This document shows, piece by piece, positions 10,249-19,532 of a stretch of 22,584 nt of DNA (its first letter is position 1; every line of letters starts with the position of its first letter). Under the pieces are notes generated by a model that was given only the letters and a program-made list of their open reading frames with translations, ran no database searches and was not told where the DNA came from. Origin of the DNA: Tieghemiomyces parasiticus. Taxonomy: Eukaryota; Kickxellomycota; Dimargaritomycetes; Dimargaritales; Dimargaritaceae. The stretch spans positions 1 through 22,584 of the forward strand of contig JANBPT010000796.1 of the NCBI GenBank assembly GCA_027575765.1. Reading direction: 5' to 3'. The translations under genes and the position numbers were made by a program.

Positions 10249-11876
10249 TTAAAACTTTCGCAGAATACGGAGGGCGGGCTCACTATGCGTGACCTTGCCC
10301 GCGGTGAATTCATCCTCGGGGATGGTATCTTCAGCCCCGACGGGACCGAAACTAGAAAAAGGGACCTTATCGCTGCTCACTGGTGTCAGGGCAGCTCGCT
10401 GCTCGGGGGTCAGGTCATCCGTACTAGTGCGTACATAAAAGTGCACCTCGTTGTCACGACGAGCAAAGTGGAAATAGCGAGTATCGTATAGAGTACTCCT
10501 ACAGAAACTTGGGGGCATAGGATCATCTCTCACATTAGTTATACCCATTCTTTGACGGTAGGCTGCGAGGGAGCGTCTGAGGACAGCAGCGGCCGTATTG
10601 ATGCCGTAGAGTTCTGCACATTGCATATTGGAGCGTCCGCCTGCATCGAGCACTGGGGATAGGTAGCCATTCAGTGTCTCGCGGGTCATGTCTTTCATCG
10701 GTAGGTCGCTATGTGGTAGCCAAACAGGGACCTGTGGTGCGTCTTCGGCGGTTCCCACATAGCCAGCCTCGAGGAGGAGCACGGATACTAGGGTCGCGTA
10801 GGGCGGCACACCTCCGGCGGAGGTCCTGGGTAGTAGACGCATGAGGTCCACGAGATGGTCTAGTTGCTTTTCTTTGATCATGAAGGCATACAGTTGCTTC
10901 ACCAAGTCTTCGTTCACGACTGACTTGGAAAAGGTGGTCATTGTTAAAGTATTACTCCGGTAGGCGACTCGAATTTGGTTCGCGGCAGACCAGGGGTCAT
11001 AAATATCGTGATTGAGTTTTTCGCTCACCGATTGACGGTTGACCTGGCCTATAAACTTCGCGATCGTCTCCGTCTCACCCTGGTACGCGGCAAGAAGGAA
11101 AGGATAAATCGACCCATGGGTCACACGGTTGAATTTTTGGCTAAGATCAATGTAGCGAAGACGGTTACCAACGTAATGCACAAACGTTTGATAGATATCA
11201 ATAGGCGACATGTCGGTTCCCCGGGGGTCTGGGCTTAGTTGCAGTTGGCCATTCGGCGCGAAGTTGTCGAAAGCCAAGCCTGCATAGTAGATGTCGGCGT
11301 AGGGTTTGCATAGGGCGATCATGAGGGCCATACGCGCTTTATAGCTCAGCACTTTCCCGGAAAACGGCTCTCCGTTAACTACTTGCAGTTTGGCAAGCAC
11401 CTAAATTAAAAATGGAAAGCATAGGCAGCCGGAAGTAATTCTATACAGGGTTAGTAACAAGGCTGTAATCTAATCGCACCTAAGCGTATAGGGGGGATTA
11501 TACTTAGGTAGGTATGTGTAGGAAGTCACAATTTCCACATATGCTGGACCCTAAAATCGTCGACTCTATTAGAAAAACTGGTCTACACACTTCCATACGA
11601 GAAGCCGAAAAATCAACGAGCTTTCCTCGCCCATTTACGTACCTTGGCCACTTCGGTTTCAGGTTGGTTACTAAATACCGTGTTTAAGCGCCTGTCGGCA
11701 TTCATCAGTGAGATATGGTCGGCGTAGGGTAGGTTTTTAGCCAGTTCATAATATACTTCGCTTGGAAGGTCGTTAAGTTCGACGGGTGTGGCGCGAACGC
11801 TCAGACCCATCCCGTGTATAACCAGGGCAAGGAGGGGTCCCGCGGTAAGCCAGGACAGGGTGGACTGCAACTGCAT
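10249..11876 (-). CDS. Predicted secreted protein with N-terminal F-box-like motif
   Basis: The CDS joins 11876..11643 and 11400..10249 (minus, 461 aa). Exon 1 ends EVAK at donor GTACGT. The 242-nt intron has a perfect TACTAAC (plus 11450-11456) and ends TTTAG; an in-frame TAG just before exon 2 requires splicing. Residues 1-29 look like a signal peptide: a hydrophobic core in TAGPLLALVIHG and a cleavage site after VRA. Directly after it, residues 34-68 match the F-box pattern: LNDLPSEV, LAKNLP, then D-x-x-x-L and R-R-L-N. The remaining ~390 residues are mostly helical-looking (for example DLVKQLYAFMIKEKQLDHLVDLMRLLP) with no domain I can name. Codon use is less GC-biased than in the flanking cyclin and ORC2. 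Cytosolic F-box proteins bind Skp1 in SCF ligases; a secretory signal in front is unusual, so it may be an effector or a non-SCF protein. Function is unknown. Confidence 0.8.
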
Positions 11877-12990
11877 GGTGAGACGACTACGTAAGGAGAG
11901 GGGGGATGAAGAGATATACGGATGCGAGATAGTAAGAGATTGGTGAGTAAATGAACTACGATGGCGGGGTGTAAGGTTACTGTGAAGGGCGGGAGAGGGG
12001 CGACATTATATATTGAATCGAGGTACGACGCTGTACCATCGGAAGTGTAGAGCGGCAAGGGGGGGATGAAGTGGAAGGGCGGTCGGGTTCGTTGGCATTG
12101 ACCATAATCTACCCTACACATATACATTCCCATAACCAACGACCATACTGCTCGGTTTTCCATCAACCAGTTGATAGGCGGCCTGTTGTGGTGGTCAGGC
12201 CTGCCTTCATTGTGTAACTCGGACACCTCTCCTGATTTTAGCCCACCGGTTGGTCCAGCGCATATGCCCCGTAGTCCCATTGCCAACATTGAATGTACCC
12301 TACCCGCCCATATTGAACCCACCGGGCTGGTCGACCTACCACTCGAAGTCATCGTTTGTTGCAAATGGTCGTAAAAAAATATGCAACAGGGCGGTAGCGC
12401 CGGTACCTGGCACTTTGGAATTTACGGCTAGCGAGCCGATGTGGGCAAGTGTGCCTGGCCGCGAAGCCCTAACCAAAAAAAAAATATAGTAACTTGTCAG
12501 TCGCTCAATAGTAATTATGGCCACCATTCAAGGTTAAAAATGTAACAAGGGGAAGGAAACGTTGTATACGCGTGGGCCTGGTGTCCCTGACGCCGCCACT
12601 TTTCCTTGTTCTACCCTTACGCTAGCGGAGCACTCTGTGAGCCCTTTGTGTACCTGTAGCACCCCGTTCTTCGAAGTCTATGGTCTGGCTTTCCTTGTGT
12701 CCCGCCCTTACACTCCCCTCTCTCCTCGCTATCTCCCTTGATCTTTCTCTCGGCTATTGCCACGTACATAGTGTCGCCCTTTGCGTCTCTACCGCGATGT
12801 AATAAGGCCAAGGCGGTGTGGTATACGGAAGAGAAAGAAAACAACGGATACCCCCCCGGCCTCCTTCTCCACCGCCTCAGTTGCACAAGAAACTCTGTGA
12901 CGTTCAACCCTTCACCCTTCCCTCCTCGTCCCCACTGCCCTTCTCTCTTATACAGGCCAGCTACAAGCGGTTGGCTGGGCGCTGCCTTCT
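11877..12990. other. Promoter of the F-box-like gene and an orphan pyrimidine-rich block
   Basis: From 11877 to about 12070 the plus strand is purine-rich, so the minus (sense) strand of the F-box-like gene has the CT-rich leader also seen at the other genes. A second CT-rich block, on the plus strand, lies at about 12690-12960 and ends with an acceptor-like TTATACAG, but no convincing gene follows it. Frames of 80-167 codons on both strands here are low-complexity products of the skew. A short F-box-like peptide frame occurs at 12327-12353 (+); see the findings. Confidence 0.4.
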
Positions 12991-13904
12991 GAGATGCAGC
13001 TACAGGTTCTGCATGATGGGCTGCAGGCGAGAGAGAGCGCGTGTGTGTGCGAGAATAGACGGGCGGCTCGACGCCTTCGCCCCAAGGCCCGCGGATACCT
13101 CTAGACTCTGTTTTCCGCATCCATGAGAGTAGAAGCCGCCATCCGAAACTTGTCCGGGGAAAGCAGCTATATCGGTTATCGTATTTTTCGTTCGCTCAAC
13201 TCAGATTTCGGCAGGGCCTACGCTGGACCAACTCGCCAGCAACCTCAAGTGATACGACGTAAACCCCACGTTAACGGCACACACACAACCCACTGAAATG
13301 ATTTACTCTGCCGTCTTTTCTAACACACTGTGTTGGATCCTGAACATGATTACGTACCTGTATTTCGTTGATGTGGCAGTGCTGAAGTCTGTCTGTCGAA
13401 CAGCGGAAGCCAACCTTAACTTTACTATATGTTTCAGTATATTAGGGGAGAAATGGTAGTACTGTATGTTTCTAGGGCTAAGATAACATTTAGAATACAG
13501 ACATTGTATATCGTGCTAAAAAAAATTAGGTCAAGGTTTTCAACCAGTGTTCCATAGGCGAAGCTATACAGTGATTGACTTGGCGAGCTGTCCGGAATAA
13601 TCCAAGCTGCAATTGTATCATTCTCTGCTGCACAGCTTGCCTTGATACCACCTAGTTATGTGCGGGTTTAAAACTCTCGCCCCAGAATGACCCGTAGTAG
13701 CAGAACGTAAGGACGACATCCACCCTTTGGCTTCCTAAATTCGTTGTTAGAGTTAAATAGGGTCATAAGTATTCCTGCCGGCTTTCCTACTATATTGAGA
13801 GCTGTTGCCCGTCTTATCACTACCATGTTTTAATGGCTAGCACTATTTAGTGCGGGGCCCTGTTCTCTTTTTAGTAACCTTCAGTTTATTCATTTTTAAA
13901 ACAG
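12991..13904. other. Intergenic, no supported gene
   Basis: AT-rich for most of its length after about 13280. An ATG frame at 12994-13101 (+) encodes only 35 residues. I see no RNA gene, repeat or domain. Confidence 0.4.
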
Positions 13905-14306
13905 CACTGGCCAGCCGGTCAGGGATAAGGACTTAGCCCAGCTGACGAAAGTATCCAAGCTGGCCGGCAAGCAGAAGTACCGAAACTGCCGCGATCCCGC
14001 TGGTACCAGGTAACTTATTCTTCGCAGCGACCTGGGAACGTGCAACTATGTCAGACCCTGGATACCTCCCTAATCATAACTAACAATCGAAACAGTAATT
14101 GGGCACCTTTTTCCGTCGATTTACTGATGGGGCTTGCCAGAGCCAATCACTACCGGCTGAGCATCAGCACCACTAGTAATCGGGCTTGTAATGGCTGTGG
14201 AGGAGTTTACGTAGGGGGCCGGTGGTTTCCACCTGGATCCTATAGATGCAGCTTGGAGGACGCAAACATAGAAGTGAAGAAAAGAGCGTACCTACCACTA
14301 CGGTGA
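13905..14306 (+). other. Coding-like segment with two overlapping open frames
   Basis: At 13905 a GC-rich patch begins right after an acceptor-like TTTTTAAAACAG. One frame reads about 35 codons of charged, helix-like sequence (T-G-Q-P-V-R-D-K-D-L-A-Q-L...) up to a donor-like CAG/GTAACT at 14009-14015. A second frame is open from 13929 to TGA 14304-14306 (about 125 codons) and contains a Cys/Gly cluster (C-N-G-C-G-G) and W-F-P-P-G-S-Y. No domain is recognised, and no ATG opens the second frame. Either could be an exon of an unrecognised or decayed gene. The two cannot both be right in the overlap. Confidence 0.2.
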
Positions 14307-14885
14307 GGATACCATAGAGCTAATATAGTACTTACTGCGGTGGTCCTAAATTCTGCCATACCAATACAAGCGCAGTGGCAAGACAATATGGGGAAATAGA
14401 CAGATCAATCAACCTCCAGGAACTAGCTCGATGGAATTGAACGCTTGAAAGATATCGGGCGTGGTAATGGATGATCTAGGTATGACGGTCAAGAGGTCAG
14501 GGGGGTGTCCGCGACTATGGAGGTACGTATACCTCTCGGCATGAACGCTTAGCGGTAAAGCTAGCAAAGCTGATGCAATTAACGAGGACAATTGTCGGTT
14601 CAGAAGGACTAACGGTGGCCAGAGAGTATGCAAAGTAGAAGGCGCGGTTGTGGTATGAGATTAATACGGCCCGATATCAAGTACAGGGGCAGCGGCCACG
14701 CGTGGACGAAAAGGGGACGCTCCTGGAACCGCCGTATTCCGCATCCCACAGTCGCCCATTCAGATACACGCTCAAGTCGTAAGGCTACATCGCACCGGGG
14801 AAGGGAGTGCTAAATATTTACCTCTTTCCGAACCTGTGAATCCCACCCCCTCCCACCATTTGCTACATCCATTTAATATTTAAGC
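14307..14885. promoter_or_regulatory. Upstream region of ORC2
   Basis: This spacer holds no supported gene. It ends in a CT-rich, then AT-rich stretch just before the ORC2 ATG (CCACCCCCTCCCACC, then TTTAATATTTAAG at 14871-14883). A minus-strand frame at 14633-14409 resembles a signal peptide but starts only with TTG, so I do not call it. Confidence 0.4.
14696..14705. promoter_or_regulatory. MluI cell-cycle box-like palindrome upstream of ORC2
   Basis: The 10-bp palindrome CCACGCGTGG contains ACGCGT (14698-14703), about 185 bp before the ORC2 start. In yeasts ACGCGT (MCB) is bound by MBF and drives G1/S transcription of replication genes. ACGCGT also occurs elsewhere in the window (for example in ORC2 coding sequence near 17320 and at about 22389), so a single copy is only suggestive. 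Confidence 0.3.
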
Positions 14886-17405
14886 ATGAGCCAACCACAG
14901 GGTCTCCCCAGGGTGGAAGTCGTGATTCCGAGACCGAGCCTAATTGTCCGGATGTCCACACGTAGCAGACCCGCTAAACTAGACTTACCTACCCAGGAGG
15001 CTGATTGCGAAGCCCCACGGTCCTCCCCCCGCCGTCCGCGGAGGTCAGCGGTCGAGAAAGTCGACAACCCTACCACTGGCACGTCTGCGACGCCGCGGGG
15101 CCAGGTGGCCAGGCGCGGTCGTAAGCCGGCGGCGACAGCGAGAACCCCATCTTCCTCGACGTCCCAAAAGACCAAGAGCAGCTCTCGGACCCCGACCACT
15201 TCGACCCGGAAACCAGCGGTGGCAGCGGCCCCCGCCACCCCGGTCGGCACGGCTCGTCATCCGGGTCGTAAGGGTCGTACATTCGGTCTGGAGGCATCTT
15301 TGGCCGCCGACTCTGAACCTTCCGTTAAGGGTAGTAACGCCAGTGACGGACCATTCGATGACAACGGTGACGACCAGGGCACGTCCGATTGGAAGGATCT
15401 CCAAATCAGCGACCGGTACGCGCGGTCGGCCACCAAGATCCAGCGGCGGCAGTCCAGCATCGCCGGCGTCGTAATGACAACGCCTTCCTCAACTACCGCA
15501 CCCGCACCTGGGCTTGACTCGTCTGCTGCCACCCCTCGCCGACGCGGTCGCCCACGCAAGAATCCCGAGCCGATCGCTTCGCCCTCAACCCTCGCCCATA
15601 GCCGCGACCCCAACGACGACAGTGAAAACGACGATTGCGAGCAGGATATAGATGACGGGTCGGACCAAACGCCGGGTAGCCAGGTGCGGCTCACAGGTAA
15701 ACAAATGTTCAGTCTGGGTAGCGCGCGCAAGACCCGAGGAAGTGCTGTTAAGAGCCGTTTGGCAGATCGGGCACCTTACACGCCCGGCCAACCCAGCCGC
15801 CTGGCCTTCGAGATCCTTCCCGAGAAAGATGACGACGGGGAGACCACCGTCGAGGCCCAAACCCCTGGTAACCCCAAGCGACGTGGCCGTCCGCCCAAAT
15901 CTGCCGTGGCGACGCCCGCCACCACCACTGCGTTCTCCCGGGACGTGGTTGACAAGTATAACCTTGACGAGATGGAGGCTAGCCTGCACGAGATTGATAC
16001 CATGGCCAAGCAGTCCGGCTTCGTCATGAACTTTGGGCTGGAAAACGACGATGACGATGATGAGGACGAGCCGTTTGACTTGCAGGCCATCATGGGCGAA
16101 GGCAGCGATACCGAGCCAGCCGCTACCGCCGGATCTTTAGCCTACACTTCAACTACCGCCGCTTCTACCGTACGGCCCGCCGCCGGCTACGAAAATGATG
16201 TCGCTGCCTCCGCCCATGAGCGCTACTTCCAGGACCTCCAGGCGCATAAACTCGGCAACACCTCTAACCACACGTTGGCCAAACTACCCGTTCTCGAGCA
16301 CGACGAGTTCCGACGCTATCTAGACGCTGTCCCGGCGACCCACGTGTCGGAGCGGGCCATGCTCGCCCGCCTCCACGAACAGCACTTCCACCAGTGGTAC
16401 TTTGAACTCCGCGCCGGGTTCAGCATCCTCTTTTACGGGTTCGGGTCCAAACGCCGTCTGCTCACCCGGTTCGCCACCGAGTATCTGAACGACGGACCGG
16501 TGGTGGTCATCAACGGGTATTTCCCGACGCTCACCATCCGCCATATCATGCACAAGATTCTAAACGAGGCCCTAGAGCTTAGCCCCGTCGCATCCTCCGC
16601 GGCCAAGGCCACAAGTTTGAGCGACCTGGCCACCACAACCGCCGGGTACGGGTCGCAACTCACGGACCAACTTGCCCGCCTTCGAACCTATTTTACCGAC
16701 CCCGATCGCCCCTACCATTGCCTCTACCTCCTCGTACACAACCTGGAGGGCCCGAGTCTCCGTGCGGACCGCCTGCAGTGCCTACTGGCCCAACTCGCGT
16801 CCTGTAGTCCCCACGTCCACCTCATTGCGTCCGTCGATCACATCCAGTCCCCTTTGCTGTGGGACGCCGTCCGGCTGGCGCAGTACCGGTGGGTCTGGCA
16901 TGACCTCACGACGTTCGAACCGTATACCACCGAGACCAGTTTCGAAACCTCTCTGATGGTCCAGCAGCAGGAGGTAAGCGCCACCGGGATCCGGTATGTG
17001 CTAGCGAGTCTAACCAGTAATGCTAAGGGCGTGTTTAAGGTGCTGGCCGATTACCAGATGGCGTGCGGCCGACATGGTGGTGGTGGTGGTTCTAAAGTCG
17101 GCGGGAACGACGAGGATAGTGATGGCGAAGCTGGCGGCACGGGAGACAAGGCTGGCCGTCGGGGACGATCCAAGGCCAAGGCGGAAGCGGGAGCGACAAG
17201 TGCCATTGGCCTGGCGTATCCGGACTTCTACGCCAAATGTCGCGAACGGTTCCTGGTCAGCAGCAACGTGGCGTTCCGAGCCCAGCTTACCGAATTCCGC
17301 GACCATAAAATCATCCAGACGCGTAAAGGGCTGGACGGCGGGGACCTCATGTATATCCCGCTGGATAACGCTACCCTAGCGAATATTTTGGATAACATGC
17401 CGTAA
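14886..17405 (+). CDS. ORC2: Origin recognition complex subunit 2
   Basis: Subunit of the nuclear six-protein ORC that marks replication origins and, with Cdc6 and Cdt1, loads MCM2-7. Single exon, 839 aa. About residues 1-430 are disordered and basic, with AT-hook cores at 77-81 (RGRKP), 219-224 (RRGRPR) and 332-336 (RRGRP), and Cdk-type S/T-P-x-R/K sites (SPRR at 47, TPRR at 216). An acidic run is at 387-396. The conserved ORC2 core starts near 450: the AAA+-like part includes ELRAGFSILFYGFGSKRRLL (507-526) and VVVINGYFPTLTIRHI (539-554), plus a DHIQSPLLWD segment at 651-660 and a P-Y-T-T-E-T-S-F segment from 689. A Gly/acidic/Lys insert spans about 729-771, then the C-terminal winged helix runs to 839 (I-I-Q-T-R-K-G-L-D, L-M-Y-I-P-L). 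At 839 residues it exceeds yeast or human ORC2 (about 535-620), mainly because of the N-terminal extension. Confidence 0.97.
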   Translation: MSQPQGLPRVEVVIPRPSLIVRMSTRSRPAKLDLPTQEADCEAPRSSPRRPRRSAVEKVDNPTTGTSATPRGQVARRGRKPAATARTPSSSTSQKTKSSSRTPTTSTRKPAVAAAPATPVGTARHPGRKGRTFGLEASLAADSEPSVKGSNASDGPFDDNGDDQGTSDWKDLQISDRYARSATKIQRRQSSIAGVVMTTPSSTTAPAPGLDSSAATPRRRGRPRKNPEPIASPSTLAHSRDPNDDSENDDCEQDIDDGSDQTPGSQVRLTGKQMFSLGSARKTRGSAVKSRLADRAPYTPGQPSRLAFEILPEKDDDGETTVEAQTPGNPKRRGRPPKSAVATPATTTAFSRDVVDKYNLDEMEASLHEIDTMAKQSGFVMNFGLENDDDDDEDEPFDLQAIMGEGSDTEPAATAGSLAYTSTTAASTVRPAAGYENDVAASAHERYFQDLQAHKLGNTSNHTLAKLPVLEHDEFRRYLDAVPATHVSERAMLARLHEQHFHQWYFELRAGFSILFYGFGSKRRLLTRFATEYLNDGPVVVINGYFPTLTIRHIMHKILNEALELSPVASSAAKATSLSDLATTTAGYGSQLTDQLARLRTYFTDPDRPYHCLYLLVHNLEGPSLRADRLQCLLAQLASCSPHVHLIASVDHIQSPLLWDAVRLAQYRWVWHDLTTFEPYTTETSFETSLMVQQQEVSATGIRYVLASLTSNAKGVFKVLADYQMACGRHGGGGGSKVGGNDEDSDGEAGGTGDKAGRRGRSKAKAEAGATSAIGLAYPDFYAKCRERFLVSSNVAFRAQLTEFRDHKIIQTRKGLDGGDLMYIPLDNATLANILDNMP

Positions 17406-17867
17406 GCTGACAGGCTGTGGATGAAGGTGGGAGCCTTTATTTTATTCTCTCTTATGGCGCGTTGGTTTAATGGGCCCCGTTGATAATCTCTTACAGTTAA
17501 CACTTTGTAATTTAATCAAGACTCGGCCTATCTAGCAATTGTGTGGGTATGGACGAGTTTATGAATACTGCCATTCTACTGAACACACACACCGAGAAAG
17601 GGAGAGGGACATAAGAAGTCAAATACGGCGTAGGCCCTCTCTACGCGACCCCACGGAGCTAGTGATGCTTACAAATGCCGAATGCAGGATAGTTTAATGT
17701 ATTCGGTTAAAGGCCGCTACAGTGGCGCACGGGTAGGCGTGTAGTATAAGATTTATAGAACAAAAAAGATGGAGTAGACCAGAGAGAACTCGGACCATGA
17801 TAGGCTGGATCTGGTCATAGACGAGAGGGAGGGTCATATGTTAAGCGTTCACCAAGTTACCCAGAAT
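17406..17867. other. Convergent 3' region between ORC2 and carboxypeptidase
   Basis: The 462-nt spacer between two facing genes is AT-rich after the ORC2 stop (TTTATTTTATTCTC near 17437) and should hold both 3' UTRs and polyadenylation zones. No gene is seen. Confidence 0.5.
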
Positions 17868-19532
17868 TTACAGGTCGCTACCGGCCAGCCAACGGTCAAT
17901 CATATCGGATGAGCTCTCGGGCTGATCATAGGGGGCCATATGGCCGGCACCAAAGATGCGCAGAAAGGTGAAGTTTTCGTGACTGCGGACCTCACCAACG
18001 GGTTTGGCCCCCTTCTTGGCCTTCTTATGGTGCTTGCCCTTCTTGTGGGAATAGGAATGAAGACTGGCCCAGTAGGACGGGTTGACGGTGGACTTGGTCT
18101 CGGCCAGGGTCCAGTCCCGGTCTTCGGCGGCACGGAACTTGTCGCGACCAGACCATTCAAGGTCGAGCGTCCAGGCCTTGTTACCGTACCAGTTGCAGAT
18201 GAAATCGGCGTCGCCGGCGTAGACCAGCACGCGAATACCAGCCTCGAGGAGCGGGGGCAGGTACCGCATATACGGCTTCATCCAATCGCCGGCCAGATTG
18301 AACCCGAGATTGACGTTCATGTTGCAACCCTTGTATGAATCCACGTCGGCACCCAGCTCGCGCATTACCTCGGGCCGGTTAAAGTATTTCTCAATGGCCC
18401 CGATGAGCGGGTAGCATAGGTTGCCGTCCTCGCAGGGGAGACGCACGTCGTAGGGATTCAGGCCCGAGGACTGGTAGGGCCCAATCAAGCGGCGGTTACA
18501 GTCGAAGGCGGCGGGTACGCAGCTCAGGGCGCTCTCGGTCTTGTAGCACTGCTGAATCTTCTTACCGCAGCTCGGGTAGGCCCCGGCCATCTGCTGACAC
18601 GCCGAGTCCGAGAGGACCGGGCCGTACGACGAGTTACAAGCCATGGTGTGGTAGTACTTGTATTGGACCAGCTCGTCCACTAGACCATTACCAATGCCTA
18701 GGCTGGCCAGATTAATGACCTGGACGCCCTGATCGCGGAGGAATCCGGCCACGGGGGACACGGCGACCGGTTCCTGTAGCCGCTGGTTCTCGGCAAAGAT
18801 CTTGCCGCCGATGGCCGGGACGAAGTGACCACCGTACGATTCGCCAAATACGTGGAAGGGCAATTCCGCATACTTGGTGTACTGTTTGAAGAAGAGCTGC
18901 AGGAAGGCGTACACGTCCTCGCTGGCGGTGGCGGTGTTGAACACGCTGCGGCCGTACGAATAGCCAACGTTGGTGGGTTGGTCCAGGAACAGAAGGTTGG
19001 CGTGGTTGTTCCACGAGTGGGGGTTGTGGGTGAGGGACCCGTCCTCGTGTAGGCGGCACGGACCCAGTTCCATCATGAGCCCCGTGAGCGACGAGCACCC
19101 GGGGCCGCCGTTCAACCACAGCAGGACCGGGTCCTCGGCAGGCTTATCGCGCGACTCAAAGAACCAAAAGTAGAAGTGCTTGTCGCTGCCCACGTCTAGG
19201 TAGCCTGAGTACTGCTGCACGGTCGGGTCGCACAGTTTGGGTTCACGGATACGTAGTTTGTACTGCGGGAAGGCCGGGTGCTGGGCGATGGTGAATCCGG
19301 CCTCGGACACAGCGATTGGTTCACCATCGTCGGCTACGGCCGGCTCCAAATTGACAGCCTCGTCGTCCGCAGCAAAGGGCTGCGTACCATGCTCGACCTC
19401 GCCCAGGAAACGGAGGTCGTCAGTGAGGAGCGTGTTCTCGGAATGGGAAAAGACCAGCTGGGCCGAGGCGGCGGTGAATGAGGTCCCGAGCAGGCCCGCG
19501 GCCGCTATGAGGAGGACCGTACCGTAGCGCAT
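17868..19532 (-). CDS. Serine carboxypeptidase (peptidase family S10, carboxypeptidase Y-like)
   Basis: Removes C-terminal residues from peptides in the vacuole or secretory route. Single exon, 554 aa, near the 532 of yeast CPY. Residues 1-24 form a signal peptide (LLIAAAGLLGTSFTAASA) and a propeptide-like region of about 65-90 residues follows. S10 landmarks: oxyanion segment WLNGGPGCSS (139-148); nucleophile Ser232 in GESYGGH; catalytic Asp443 in GDADFICNWYG, where Cys446 matches the CPY substrate-site Cys; catalytic His531 in GAGHMAP. Potential N-glycosylation sites lie at N300 (NSS) and N520 (NFT). An unusual Lys/His-rich insert lies at 493-510, just before the strand leading to the His. 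The sense-strand leader (19533 on) is CT-rich. I see no QRPL-type vacuolar signal, so the vacuolar location is inferred from family. Confidence 0.96.
   Translation of the reverse strand: MRYGTVLLIAAAGLLGTSFTAASAQLVFSHSENTLLTDDLRFLGEVEHGTQPFAADDEAVNLEPAVADDGEPIAVSEAGFTIAQHPAFPQYKLRIREPKLCDPTVQQYSGYLDVGSDKHFYFWFFESRDKPAEDPVLLWLNGGPGCSSLTGLMMELGPCRLHEDGSLTHNPHSWNNHANLLFLDQPTNVGYSYGRSVFNTATASEDVYAFLQLFFKQYTKYAELPFHVFGESYGGHFVPAIGGKIFAENQRLQEPVAVSPVAGFLRDQGVQVINLASLGIGNGLVDELVQYKYYHTMACNSSYGPVLSDSACQQMAGAYPSCGKKIQQCYKTESALSCVPAAFDCNRRLIGPYQSSGLNPYDVRLPCEDGNLCYPLIGAIEKYFNRPEVMRELGADVDSYKGCNMNVNLGFNLAGDWMKPYMRYLPPLLEAGIRVLVYAGDADFICNWYGNKAWTLDLEWSGRDKFRAAEDRDWTLAETKSTVNPSYWASLHSYSHKKGKHHKKAKKGAKPVGEVRSHENFTFLRIFGAGHMAPYDQPESSSDMIDRWLAGSDL

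Noticed and set aside
12617..13120. Minus-strand 167-codon frame
   Set aside because: Low-complexity Gly/Arg/Lys product opposite a CT-rich block; a composition artefact is likely.
14409..14633. Signal-peptide-like minus-strand frame
   Set aside because: It can start only at TTG and has no internal Met; no downstream exon is recognisable.
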